Positions 10,926-22,140 are shown, counted from the first letter of the stretch. The stretch: DNA of 64,000 nt from Ligula intestinalis (GCA_036362985.1 JAYGXS010000008.1:23359404-23423403); one strand, 5' to 3'. Program-made: numbers and translations. The notes: generated by a model not told the origin, from the sequence alone.

Positions 10926-11079
10926 CAAATCTGCCAAACCAACTTAATAATTAAGTCAGCCTAGTAGTCATTCTGGTGGATTCTAGATGATTGCTTAGGA
11001 AATCCTGCTTGGGCAGTCAACTTGCTCTCCCGTATCGGTGGATTCCATATGAGCGAAAAGTTGAATGGGTAATATCGAT
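10926..11079. repeat. Right arm of palindrome bordering the gap
   Basis: Inverted copy of 10374-10525, about 97% identical by eye. The differences (for example ACCAGAATG against ACCACAATG) argue against a simple artefactual duplicate of one read. Confidence 0.85.
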
Positions 11080-11210
11080 CCAAGTGTGAAAAATTCTAGG
11101 CGTTTGGCGGGGTTTGAACCCGCGCATCAGAGAAAGCCTTTGCCGGAGGCTAATGCTCTACCACTAAGCTACAAACGCCCGCTTCACGCCATGAGTTTAA
11201 TCACACTTGG
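11080..11210 (-). mobile_element. 131-bp unit with inverted ends around a tRNA-like gene (right copy)
   Basis: CCAAGTGTGA at 11080-11089 and TCACACTTGG at 11201-11210 bound this copy, the same length as the left copy. The outer flank GTCAACTCAAA is the inverse of the TTTGAGTTGAC flank left of the first unit, so the palindrome extends past the units, but the unit itself is not inverted. Confidence 0.7.
11099..11178 (-). tRNA. tRNA-like sequence, second copy
   Basis: Same fold as the copy at 10262-10341. Here the T stem GCGGG/CCCGC is fully paired and the D loop is AGTGGTA, so this copy is the better tRNA. The acceptor GCGTTTG/CAAACGC is intact. The anticodon region is identical to the other copy and equally non-standard, so I give no amino-acid identity. 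Confidence 0.55.
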
Positions 11211-11554
11211 GTCAACTCAAAATAATTGAGAACTGTTAATGGAATGCTCATTTCTGCTTAATTTCTCGTCCTCGGTGTATCCATGCCTTAAAACCCGGAC
11301 CGAGATCTAGTGTGGTTCATGACTTAAAACGTTTCAGCAATATTTGAGACAGTTATTCCACATTCATCTTTTAACACTTTAGATTCCATTCAACCAATCA
11401 ATCAACACCCAATGTCAGGCCCTTGAGGATGGTTAGTGCAGAAGACCATTAACACAGGTGCTGTTGGATTACAACCAGCAACAATCCGGGCTTATTTAGT
11501 CTCTATCCAGCCTTTCAAAATTCTGCCATCCCTTTTTCAGCAGTATTTATTTAA

Positions 11555-12523
11555 GTAGCGCACCTCATTTACCCATATTTCGAGCATTTTGTCTACGAAA
11601 ACGGTTGTTATAGGGGTTTTATGGGTGTGAAATTAGGACAGGAAGTGAAATATACGTTACTGACTGCTACATGCATTTTTATCTTATTGCACTTCAAACT
11701 GTTGTCGATTTATATCGGTCGATTTTCGTATTACCGTTGAACTTATAGGAGTTAAGGCTAAAGAGGTTAAATCTAACACCTACAATCTTCTACAACCTGG
11801 TTCCTTAGGAGATGGGAGAAGTCTTGGGAAGGCAGAGTAGACGGAACAGTGTATTGTTTACAGAAGGGATAGGAGGAAGGTTGCCGAAAGGTCTTGCAGA
11901 GCGTAGGACCGCAAAGCCCGTAGGACAGGGCGGCGTTGCCGGCCGCGACGCTTCTAGGCGGAATTCCAAGTCAGGTCTTAGCAGGAATCAGGCCAGAAGA
12001 CAGAGACAGAGCGCGTTCATTGGCAAGGTCGGCCTGTGATTGGTTGGACAGTGCAAGGCTGCTCAGGCGAGACTGGATGTGTTCGTAAGTGGCTCAGACC
12101 ATTGAGCGAGAACGGACAGGGGCTGCCGGCAAGTAGCGCCTGACCGCAGGCGGCATTAGGCGCGCAGGCCAAAGGCGCCATCCATCCGACCTTGGGCTCC
12201 AAGTGGCTGCTAGGGCCACTACAAACTTATTGCGGAAAAACCCGATTATGAAAAGCAGGTTTCTTGAAACTCCTGAAAAAATAGAAATGTTAGTAAGGAG
12301 GTCGTCTACTTCAACTTACCTGAGGTTCAATATTCAGTTGTGGCGTGAGATTAGCATAGTTCACGGTGCGAAATGCCACGCACACCTTCCAGATACATGT
12401 GGAACAACTTAATCCCAACAAATTTCCTTCACTATCTTCCCTATTTTCCCACCCCCAAAACCCCTATAACCACCGTTTCCGTAGGACAAATGCTGGGACT
12501 GGGGCGTTTATAATGTGCATTAG
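11555..12523. mobile_element. R2 MITE, second copy, split by a solo LTR
   Basis: The left inverted repeat starts GTAGCGCACCTCATTTACCC after TTAA (11551-11554). The right end near 12523 is its degraded inverse, followed by CTAA. The interior matches 9183-9705 except for the LTR at 11744-12223, which interrupts it at GTTGAACT. The third R2 copy shows the uninterrupted site (GTTTAACGTAATGCGG near 15950). Confidence 0.75.
11744..12223 (-). mobile_element. Solo LTR in R2, TSD AACT
   Basis: Ends TATAGGAG...CCACTACA, flanked by AACT at 11740-11743 and 12224-12227. Removing the LTR and one AACT restores an R2 sequence collinear with other R2 copies. Confidence 0.9.
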
Positions 12524-12559
12524 CTAAGCAACTTTTGCCCCTTTATCTGTTTGATGTTC

Positions 12560-14440
12560 ACCTTTTTAGATTAGCAAATATTCATTGGGGACCTAGCCTT
12601 GACGATTGCTCGAGTTAACTTATCAGCTTTTTGTCTAGGGTTCGCTTTAGTTCTTCCTAAGACATTGGAGGAATGTTAGTCGCAAGTTTGAACTCTTAAT
12701 CATTCATTCTGGGCGTGAACACCCTCCCCCACCGGCACAAACCTTCCCCCTCTACCCCGCCACCACTATTCTCAGTAAGTGATTGTTCGCCCGTCCCTGC
12801 TTTTCTGTGCTGCGAGATGGCGATAATTAATTAAAAACGTGCGCTATTCGACATCGATTTCGTCAGGATTTACGCAGTTTGCATCGGAGATGATAAGTAG
12901 TCGTTTCACTGGGAGAGGTCTTTTGAACAAAAGGAAATAATTTTTCCTAGAAGTTTTAATTCCCTTCAGGCAAATTCGATGGAGTCAGGAATCCAAAGAC
13001 TGCGTTTTTCGCCCGTACGTCCACTTAGGCTTTAATCTGTATACTTAATAAAAGTGATTACTGTCTCTGTGTACGTCTCCGTTACCATTGGTCGAAGAGG
13101 TCACCTCGAAACGACGTCAGCGCCTTCGATGCGCGTGTGTGTTAGTACCACGCTCACTTTATAGGCGCGTGCGGGCGCACTGGCATGCGCGTGTGTGTTT
13201 CTCTACTGTCCTATCGCCTGACTGCTTTCATTGTTTGGAAGGAAGCCAGCCTAACCGTAAATCACTTGACCTCACGACAGTTCCCCCGTCGATTTCGCCG
13301 ATGGGCACCGCGTGCTCTAACAGCCGCAGCGAACGCTGAAGCAAGTCGCAACAGACACTAAAGCGAGCTGGGCAAGTGACACGAAGGCTACAGCAAGCGG
13401 GGGCAACACAGAGAACTAGCACGAGAGATAACAGGAGTTTAGGCAGACTCGCGCAGAATCTACCCACTTGCTCGCCACTCCCATCTCCGTTTCCGGTGTA
13501 AAGACGAAGTCAATAAGACTGGGGATGAGGGAGGGTGTAGATGGCCGGCGCGGTTCTCACTCAACACGCGCACACTTGAATCAGCCATATCGCTAGCTAT
13601 GCTCCCGCCTGCGCGGCAGCGCCATAAAGGCCACATTAAGAGGCAGCCATTGCAGCCTGACTCTCAGTCCTCCCTCTCCTCCCGAACGCACACGCAGACA
13701 CACGCGTACAAAAGGAGCAGCTACGTAGGGGGTCCGAGTTTTCCCGTCAGTTGGCAAACCCTTCAAGCCACAGCTTTTAGCGCAGCGTTAAAGATTCAGG
13801 CGCATTCAGATTTATTATAGTGAAGAGGGAAACGCGCCGAGGGTCGACCTCACTCGCTCCCCCACCGCATAGTGACTGCCTAACTTTTTGGACACCTGAG
13901 GTGGGGCCTGAAACCCAGTGGAGCGCTAACGCAATCACCAACAGAGAATCAGAACTGAGAGAAAGTGCCAGCGCCTACCAGGCCGCAGGGACCGTGGTTG
14001 GCTGAAGACTGGCATTGCATATGCATACAGACCATTCGATCCCAGAAAGGTGAGAGCAGCCCTGCACGAAGCCTGGGCCAACACCCCCCTGAGAGGGATA
14101 ACCAATCAGACAGCAAACGCGTCTTCGCCGCGTTCCCAACCACCGTCACGGCGGCCAAGGTCTGCTGTACCAAAACCTCCCTACGGTGGATCAATCTTCC
14201 CTCCTCTGCATCTGTTTTTGATGACGGAGCAGCCCCTCCCGACCATGCTGCTCCGATTTCCTCTCCTCGCCACCGGGATTGAGGCCAACCCGGCCGGGCT
14301 CCTGATGCAAAAAGGGCTACTAGCCAGCTAGCTCCCCCCAGTAATGCGACTGTCTGCCACACCTTCACGCAGTGAGTGCATAATCCGGCTGGCCCAATCA
14401 AACTGAAGTTCTGCTAGCTCTTAATTTAGATTGAATGACC
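12560..14440. other. No recognised gene or repeat
   Basis: The stretch 13080-14400 is more GC-rich than its surroundings and contains several open frames of 60-150 codons on both strands (for example 13949-14401 minus), but their translations are low-complexity or unrecognisable. Overlapping frames on both strands are expected from composition alone. Confidence 0.4.
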
Positions 14441-14499
14441 TACCACACAAATCAATTCTAGATCTATCCCTTACAAACTATCATTATTAACAACAGTGG

Positions 14500-15200
14500 T
14501 ATTTACAGAAATGTTATAAAAATCAACAATATGACGCGTTCTTTGAGCAGTGACGAGGTCCTTAGAGAAAAGGTTTTCCCTAATCTTCTAAGCAACTTTT
14601 CCGACGCAAAGTAGCCATACGAACGAGGAATTCTTGCTCCTTCAAGCAAATTTGTCAATGCCATTAAAGAGAGAGTTAGCCATCTTCTTCCAGGTGAGGA
14701 AGAACTGTACAAATCATACGAAACGACGGTTGATCCTTCAGATTGTGTTAATTATCCAGTGAAATTCCTGGATAGTTTGTAAATATCTGGCGTTCCATCG
14801 TACAAATTGATTCTGAAGGTTGGTGCACCGATTATGCTTATGAGAAATCTCGATGCACCATGGCCATGCAATGGCACTAGGCTAATTGTCAAGCGGCTGA
14901 TGTCACATTTGATAGATGGCACAATTATGGCCGGTTGTGCAAAAGGAGAAACTTTTTATATCCCCCGCATTCCTATCGTACCATCTGATACTACGGTCCA
15001 TTTCCGACGACTTCAATTTCCACTGAAGGTTTGCTTTGCTAGGTCCACCAACAAGTCCCAAGCTCAAACCTACAAGGTGGCTGGAATTCACCTGTAATAA
15101 TTGCGTTTTTCCCACGGACTTCATCAAGAATGCCTTAGTCATTGAAAATATCATGATTTTCATGAATAGCTTATATTTACTTTTAGTTGATTGCGCAGAC
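14500..15200 (+). pseudogene. Helitron Rep/helicase C-terminal remnant
   Basis: Translation gives REVFPNLLSNF, ERGILAPSSKFVNAI, VSHLLPGEEELYKSYETTVD, VNYPVKFLDSL, then LKVGAPIMLMRNLDAPWPCN, TRLIVKRLM, RRLQFPLKVCFARSTNKSQ and KVAGIHL. These are the last helicase motifs of the PIF1-like domain of Helitron Rep-helicase proteins, in order. In-frame stops occur near 14610, 14781 and after 15095. The 290-bp core 14807-15097 is open. The usual SHGQLYVA block is not readable after the stop. No N-terminal Rep domain lies upstream. A dead, 5'-truncated copy. Confidence 0.85.
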
Positions 15201-15419
15201 TTCGGACTTTCTCATAACGGTTTTTCCTCGCTAATTTCTCGATAATTACTCCTTCCGAGCATATAACTATTGTACATCGAGTCAAAGCGACCTCAGAAAT
15301 GCCGAGCTATTCAACTTATACTTCATGGTTTTAAGAGTTTCCCATATACAGCACACATGCAGTAATGGGCAAGGGAGCCTCAAAGCGAAGCCGGGATTTA
15401 TGGAAAATGCCTGAGGAGT

Positions 15420-15555
15420 TTTTTTTACTGTCTGCCCCCCTAACACAGTTCCATTACTGGCAACGCCGCATGTCCTGCATCATAACTATGTACAAAGAGG
15501 GAGTTCAAAGGTATTTACCTATATTTCCCTAATAGAACTGAACTGAACTGAACAT
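15420..15555 (+). repeat. Interspersed repeat with (AACTG)n tail
   Basis: Related to 9880-10140 and ending in GAACTGAACTGAACTGAAC. It sits between the two Helitron-like hairpin sequences, so it may be an insertion into the Helitron 3' region. Confidence 0.5.
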
Positions 15556-15599
15556 AATCATTTTAAGAGGTGCTCATAGACGGTTTGCCTACTTATGGG

Positions 15600-15648
15600 A
15601 CAACAACATGTAAGGAAGCCCAAGGCGAAGCCGGGCTTCGGCGCTAGT
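15600..15648 (+). mobile_element. Helitron-type 3' terminus
   Basis: The palindromic stretch GCGAAGCCGGGCTTCGGC is followed by CTAG at 15644-15647 and then T. A GC-rich hairpin a few bases before CTRR, with insertion before T, is the classical Helitron 3' end. A degenerate second copy of the hairpin's left half (AAAGCGAAGCCGGGAT) lies near 15394. It probably ends the remnant at 14500-15200 but could belong to a separate non-autonomous Helitron. Confidence 0.6.
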
Positions 15649-15814
15649 GCTTAATAAAGTTAGCCCTTGTTACTACGATCTGTGGTTGCCATATATGTAT
15701 TCATTTCCAACTTTTTTGTACTTCCATTCGTAAGCAATTTTTTAAACTAAGTATAGCTCGTACGCATTGCTGTAACTTGTATTTATAACCTTTTTTAAAC
15801 AAATGTTACCCGCT

Positions 15815-16075
15815 ACACCTCAACTGGTTTGAAGTACGATTATCAGGAAGTGGAATATACGTTACTAACTGCTATATGCATTTTTCTTTTATTGTACGGT
15901 GTTTTTGGTTTATATCTGTAGATTTTCTTAGTCTGTATTATCGTTTAACGTAATGCGGAAAGACCTGATTATAAAAAGCAGGTTTCTTGAAATTCCTGAA
16001 AAATAGAAATGGTGTTTATGAGAGCCTCTACGTCAACTTACCGTTTTGGAGTTAGATTAGTATAGTGGATGTCCT
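15815..16075. mobile_element. R2 MITE fragment
   Basis: Matches the interior of R2 from GAAGTGGAATATACGTTACT to the TTACCGTTTTGGAGTTAGATT block. Both terminal inverted repeats are missing. Useful as the empty-site reference for the LTR at 11744. Confidence 0.7.
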
Positions 16076-16200
16076 ACTGTTGTTTTGCACTAAATAAGGT
16101 ACGTTGTCGATTTCGTCATGTTCAGAGTATTGGACTCTGCTAAGCGTGAGCTGTTTTTAGCGTGGGATCGCAGCACCGGTTGCGTTTCTCAATACCCAAA

Positions 16201-16582
16201 TATCCTCCAGGCCCGGTTCCTTAGTATAGGAAAGAAGAGGTGGAAGGCCGGATTGACAGGAACAGTATTTCCTGTACAGATGAAATGGAGAATAGGTAGG
16301 AGAAGATTTGACTTTTGGACCGCCTGTTCCTCCGCCGCTTGATCCGAAGTGATGTCTAGCGGCAGTTATCCGAGTGTCCACCGAAAGCTGTCTTTGTTTT
16401 AGTCAGCCTTGTAGGTAATTGGTCAGACCGGGAGGGGTTATGCACTGGCGTGGACTCAGCCACGACTTCGCGTGTTAGTGGGTCACATGAGACAAGCAAA
16501 CGGCTGGCCCTAGAGGTGCTCCTAGAATTGCAATGATGTGACCTCATGCAGGCGTGGCATGAGAGGCCACCACGTGTCTACA
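16201..16582 (-). mobile_element. Solo LTR, minus orientation
   Basis: Runs from TATCCTCCAGGCCCGGTTCC to GTCTACA. Flanks CAAA (16197-16200) and CCAA (16583-16586) match at three of four bases. The U5 hairpin is deleted. The DNA left of it (16100-16195) is related to 38105-38220. Confidence 0.6.
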
Positions 16583-17397
16583 CCAAGTACATAATCGAAA
16601 GTGGTTCCACGTATTTATGTCCAAAACATCTTTTATATCTTTATCAAGCCGACTCCTTTTCGGATTATACCTACCTGCCATTTCGTTACCGAGCAAAAGG
16701 ATGCAGCTCTGAAACCCCATTATACTATATTTGTGTACATGATCAATTTAAACCACAGTTTCATAGAAGGCACAGGTAGGCAGTTTTGTTCCTTATGTTG
16801 CCAGAAGGTTTTAGTTCCAGGTGCTTGCATGACTTAAGGATAAGAGAGGTCGATCACCGGAACAGTTTGATATTTCCCGCTTCCAAAATCATTCATGAGT
16901 TCATCGTCGGAGATAGCAGCAGTAACAGCAAAAAGATAATTATAGGCGATGCAAGCCAAGCAATTGTCAGAGGCCCACGTCTGGAGGTGACTGCGCGGGG
17001 CTCTGTATGCCGTTGCCAAATCGATTGAGTTCCCATTCGTGGGCCCGGTTTCAATCAATTCTCTGCTCGTTTTGTTTCCGGTGTGGGCGATTATCTTTAA
17101 TAACCGCGAAGTTGAACTCATGGCCCGTTCAGTAGATGTGTTACGATGAATACTAAACAAAATGTTCTGGCGCTCGAACAGACTTTTCCTTTAATCAGGT
17201 CAATGCTCCGGTCAGAATTAAGTTTATGGGGTTGTGGAAGGGAGGCTACTAGTGTTTACAGTGGCTCCCTGGAAGCATGTACGCTTAAAACAAACCTCGA
17301 AATTATATACTGTTCACAAGCCGCCATCCTAGCATTGGTTCCGTCGCAGATTTGGTTGTTGCAGTGACTCGCAGGTCATAACATGTTTTATACTTTG

Positions 17398-17399
<2 letters not shown>
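16583..17399. other. No recognised gene or repeat
   Basis: Frames at 16546-16779, 16601-16837 and 17146-17367 (plus) and 16834-17160 (minus) are short, overlapping and unrecognised. Confidence 0.4.
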
Positions 17400-17431
<32 letters not shown>

Positions 17432-17560
17432 CTCAGGAATGTGCGAACACCGATCGAATAGGCTTCCGAACTAAACAGCTGGTGTTCAGGGTTATGCTTG
17501 GCTGATGAAGGCTAATAAGCCCGAAACAGTTCTGTATCAAGTTACCCCCAGATGCTGTCA

Positions 17561-17606
<46 letters not shown>
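17400..17606 (+). repeat. Hammerhead-bearing module between two (AT)n tracts
   Basis: AT dinucleotide runs at about 17400-17429 and 17566-17606 bracket a roughly 135-bp segment holding a strong hammerhead-like motif at 17502-17532. GGTGTTCAGGGTT just upstream resembles a decayed Pol III B box. Confidence 0.6.
17495..17545 (+). ncRNA. Hammerhead-like ribozyme motif (SINE type)
   Basis: CTGATGA at 17502-17508, then A-GGCT-AATA-AGCC-C (a perfect 4-bp stem with AATA loop), then GAAAC at 17523-17527, A, and GTTC. These are the invariant segments of a hammerhead core in the right order with a formed stem II. The closing A-C next to the core is a mismatch, and the residue at the cleavage position would be U rather than the usual C, so activity is uncertain. 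Confidence 0.55.
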
Positions 17607-17609
<3 letters not shown>

Positions 17610-17958
17610 TCTGCGGAATGTTTTACTTAGAAAGTCACAATGAGGTACTAACTTGCAGCTGGCAGTCATTCGGCAGTCAGGTGTCCCCAATTAGGGCAGG
17701 CGGACCGCCAACGTGACCTTTTAACCCCCTAACGTAAGCCGAGTAAGTCAGACAAGCAGGTGAGGGCAGTTGGAGTGCCTTGCGTCCATCATTCGATGCA
17801 AACACCAGCTGTTTAGTTAGCTCCATCTAAACAAAAATTAGAGGTCAACTAGACGGGGTGAAAAAGGCTACGGCATTTCGGTTTCAACTCAGACCGCCTG
17901 GCCTGCACAGACGCGTTCTATGTGGGTGCGGAAACAGAACTTGTATCTGAGGCTAAAT

Positions 17959-18295
17959 TATCGAGAGGAGTTATGGCTAAGAAGGTTCAACCCTTGACGG
18001 CTGCGATCTTCCGGACCCGGTTCCTTAGCAGATGAGAGAGCAGTCTTTAGAAAGCCAGATTGTTAGGAAGAGTATATTCCGGACAGAATGAATACGAAAA
18101 TAGGCAGTAGGAAATTGACTACCAGACGACCGCACATCCACAAGCCAGCGGACGGCGTCTGAAGTAAGATTTGCTCGGTAGTCATCATATGAGGTCCTGT
18201 GTAAATCGGTCTGTGATTAGCTATTGCAGAGACCGGAAAAAGCACTTCGACTTGAGCTATTCACAAGTGCACTTCGTGTTGAGCTAGTCATTAGA
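17959..18295 (-). mobile_element. Solo LTR, minus orientation
   Basis: TATCGAGAGGAGTTATGG at the left, a degraded end GAGCTAGTCATTAGA at the right. Flanks AAAT and AACT agree at three of four bases. Closest relative is the copy at 36003-36330, with the shared AGGCAGTAGGAAATTGACTA block. Confidence 0.7.
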
Positions 18296-18299
18296 AACT

Positions 18300-19339
18300 C
18301 GCCAGAAAAACACGGGAACGGAGTATCACTCGATGAATTACGAACGGGAGCGGTGGTCTCGTGACTCTTCTGCGAACATTTTGTTTTCAAACACTCTGAG
18401 TTTTGTCGTTGGCTAACCGGCTGCAATGACTCCTTCTTAACATAGCAATTATAGCACTCCCCTCAGCTTGGATTGTAGGCAGGTGTGGCGGCATGCTTAG
18501 GGGCAACTTCGGCCACGCCAGCCACCGGCGCCCGTTCCCAACTCCGATCTTCTTGGCTCTGTCTTGACGGCGGGCACAGGTGGGTGAGGGAAGAGAGTGT
18601 GCGGTAGATGCTGCGACAGTCAACTATCACCTCAAACTACACCTCAAACTGTAGTTCACGCGCTCTGTTGCGGAGTATAGGGTGGACATAGTCGAAATTG
18701 ACGGTCAACCCATCATCATAATCATGTCGAAGAGGGACACATTCAGTGACGGACTTTGCAGGTTTCCGATTGTGCAGGCTGATGGAAGTTCCATCCTGGA
18801 CTGCTTAGTTGTCTGAAAAGCAGGAGAATACGGTCTGATTCTCCTAAATAAAAACGTTAGTGGTTTGGTAAGGATGGTTCATAATTATCTATCACAGACG
18901 GTGGAATCCCACTCTGTGTTCCAGATCAACACGCGAAAGCCCCATTCTCCTCCAATAAAGGGCCGAGTGTACTCAAAAGTATACCGTCAGGGTAATACAA
19001 AGGAAAGGATATAAAATATAAAATAATGTTTATAAAAGTAGATAAAACAGGAAAAAATATTTAAATAATCTAATGCTTGTCATCAAACAAGCGCCCCATT
19101 AATAAAATGTGCAATTATTCAAATATTGGGAAATAACTAAATTAAAAATAACTAAATAAAACTAAAATCAACTAAGTAAAAAAACGTAAACCAAAGTAAG
19201 CTTAACTCGCTCAAATAAAAATTTAAAACCAAAGTGAAAGGTAACCATAATAATGAACTAAAAAATAAATTGAAAACTGAACTTTTATATAAATAAGTTA
19301 AATAAACCAAAAAGTTAATTAGCGTAAAGTTGTTGCGCA
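18300..19339. other. No recognised gene or repeat
   Basis: A GC-richer part to about 18650 and an AT-rich part after 18950. No frame resembles a known family. Confidence 0.4.
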
Positions 19340-19455
19340 TGCAAATTGAAGTTGGGCGCGGTGCCTCGCGCTGCGAAATATACTAATCTAACTCCAAAAA
19401 TGGGAGTTGGACTTCAGGTAAGTTGAATTAGACGATCTCCTATCATAATTTTTTT
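19340..19455 (-). repeat. R2 fragment, inverted
   Basis: On the minus strand it reads GATCGTCTAATTCAACTTAC, GGAGTTAGATTAGTATA and then a GCGCGAG-type block, matching the R2 interior. Confidence 0.6.
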
Positions 19456-20715
19456 TCTGTGGGAAAATTAAGAAACCCAGTAAACTATAGTGTAAAAGAA
19501 GGTAAAAATGTCCAAATTTGTCCCACCCAGTTAACTATAAGTAAGTAAGAATTGTAAGTCAATATCTTTATTTACTTACGGCGCGCTATTCTGTTGCAAA
19601 AACATTAGATTATTGAGAAGATTTCTGGGAACCAGATCGGGATTCCACCTCACAGATTTCTCTAGTAAGCGAGCGATAGTAATAGAAAACCTTTTCTTGT
19701 GATACGCAGCGATATCAAACAAGCCTTTTAGTCTACTAGGAAACTGTCGTTATAACTACCAAACAGCAAGTTAAATGATACTATCGACATAATAGCTTTT
19801 CATTTGTTATAACGTCTGCTTCCTGATCAAATATGTGTTTTAATTAATTTGCTATCTCTACATGCGGAAGGAAAAGCTTTAACTCGATGACAGTTCCCGT
19901 AAAACATAACTCTGGGGTTTTGGCTTACTTTGGTGTGACACCTACAAGCTATTTTTGCCAGTCGGTTTTTGAAGTAAATCAGTTTAATCGAAATTAGGGT
20001 GAGATTAAAAAAATCCAGCTCGCACGTGACTTTCATCATTTATGCGATCCTCTTTTTGGCCAGCCGTCCTTTTTTATTGGCAGCCTTGAAGTCGCGTCTT
20101 CCGACCACGCGGGGGAAAGGGCTATGTAGCCGCCCATTGGCCGGACAACTCCCCCTTCCCCTAATTGGATCAACCCTCGGCCGCGCAAAGTCTACTCTCA
20201 CTAAAGATTAAGTTTGGCGGTGCTTCTGGCTGCATATGGAGAAAGCGGGTTACACCAGATTCCTGCTCGGTATTCTCCACCTTGTCTTGTCACCGTTTGG
20301 TTCAGAGGAGAGGGTTTAGAGAGGGGTAGATGGTGGCACCTCTACTATCACAATATCTGACCACAGTCACCGTACCTGCTCTCGGGCAAATAGTGGACGT
20401 CATCGCCTGCGGTGGTCGAACTAACACACGCATGCTAAAGTACTCTATTAATTAGCAGCTACGTTGGCATAGAGGATGGTGTGGCGGGGTTTTAAACGTT
20501 CCAAGCGCGTGACTGCACGTTTATTCTAACCAATAACCTCTATGGTGAGAACTTCTCAAAAGTGCCCTGTAGGACCTCAGTCTGCCAAAACCTCTTTTAA
20601 ACCGTTAATTGGAAGCGCATCATATGCACCATAGTTCAACGAAACCGCACATGACCCGAGTATATTTACCTTTATAAGCCGGTTAGATGCAATTTATTTC
20701 AGAATGTGGAGGACG
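19456..20715. other. No recognised gene or repeat
   Basis: Short unrecognised frames only (for example 19999-20211 plus, 19827-20039 minus). Confidence 0.4.
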
Positions 20716-21266
20716 TGTAGTGGCCCATCTCCGAGTGCAACGCCCAGCCACTCGCGGCTGCTAGCATGTGCGCACGTACCAAGGTCTGCGGCGCCAAATC
20801 CAGTCAGACCAATCACCGTAGACGTTGTAGACGCTATGCTTACTGTAGTGGCCCGCTAGCGCCATTGGGGAGCCCATGATCAGCGGTACTGTGGCTGCCG
20901 AGATGCTGGCCCGCAGGTGACTGTCCGTCACACGCTGACGCATCGCGTATCGACCTGCAAAGGTTTGCGCGTCCAAGCTTTCGCCTCTCAGTCCGGCCGC
21001 AACCCCTCTAGTCTTGCTCTACCCGCTCGAGAACTCGCGCCAATCAGTGTGACCCATTTCCTGATTGTCTGCAGGAACAAAGCATGCCCTGGGTTTCCAG
21101 CAATTCCCTACGCTCTCGTCACTTCCTACCTATTTTCCATTCCTTCTGTACAGAATAAACTGTTCCTACCCATCTGGCCTCCCAACTCTGTTTCCTCTCC
21201 TAAGGAACCTGGCCTGGAAGATCGTAGCAACATAGGTTTTACCTTTTCAACATTTATTACTCGATA
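20716..21266 (+). mobile_element. LTR, plus orientation, probable solo copy
   Basis: Starts TGTAGTGGCCCATC, contains the poly(A) signal AATAAA at 21154-21159 after CTGTACAG, the block CTAAGGAACCTGGCCTGGAAG, and ends near CTCGATA. No exact target duplication (GACG left, TCAC right), so one end may be wrong or altered. Confidence 0.65.
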
Positions 21267-21789
21267 TCACTTTCGCGCTTTCATACTTCGGGTTCCAGCC
21301 CTTGCCGCTGCGGACGCCCGCTTGTCCAGCTATCAATTTCCTTCAACAGATTTTCCACTACCTTGATTCCTTCCACATGGCTCCCACTTCTTCTCTTCAT
21401 ACATGGAACCGAGATTTGGGCCTCTGGAACAGTAAATCACCGGCGCCCACAACCTACTATCGGCCAATCAACTGTCTAGGCGGCCGGTGACTCACGCTCA
21501 TAGGACGTTTAGGCCTTCACACTCGCCTCACGCAAGCAGATAGAATCGCGCTCGGGCCCCGAGCTTGCCATGCGTCGGAACTTTAGACCACCGCTGAATA
21601 TCTGTCAAACTACACACCTTCTACTGGGCGTGATAATTGTGGAGTTCAAACGCACTGTGTAGCTTGTCCATGGAAAAAAAACGGTTACACATCGCAAGCC
21701 GATCTTTTGCAAAGTATAATTGCTAATACACTCTGAAAGATATGAAAACGAGAAATGCAAAGAAAGCAGTGTCACCTGTTCGCCTGCAT

Positions 21790-22140
21790 CGGATAATCAT
21801 AATCCAGAACATGGAAAGCAGTGATATGGTAAAACCCAGTTAAAATACTTGTGCTAGAAGCAAAAAAACGAGTTCCAGGAAGCAGATCAGAAGACGAAGG
21901 TGCGATAGCTGAAACATGCAGGTTACTTGCCTGACGTTTCGGATTCTGGCTTGGATACATCAACGGAGAGACTCAGAGACAGGAACAGTCTGAGTACAGA
22001 TATTGTCATACGGAAGTGGATAGCATACCAGTTGGCAGACTCTTAGTGCGCTTGAGCGGGAAGCCGAAGCGTCGGACCAATATACCTCATGTTCCAGCGA
22101 TTGCAATATCTTCTACTGGCAACTTTGAATAGAAGCAGGC
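21790..22140. repeat. Decayed PLE 3' ends in inverted orientation
   Basis: The minus strand at 21880-21960 reads ...ATCCGAAACGTCAGGCAAGTAA then a GCATGTTTCAGCTATCGCAC-type block, the PLE tail seen elsewhere. On the plus strand, GCCGAAGCGTCGGACCAATA followed by TGTTCCAGCGATTGCA at 22060-22130 is the same tail in the other direction. Both hammerhead cores are mutated. Confidence 0.5.

Noticed and set aside
10487..10964. Open frames of about 150 codons across the gap on both strands
   Set aside because: They consist of N and carry no sequence information.
13949..14401. 150-codon minus-strand frame with opposing plus frames
   Set aside because: GC-rich composition gives long frames on both strands; no domain or codon evidence.
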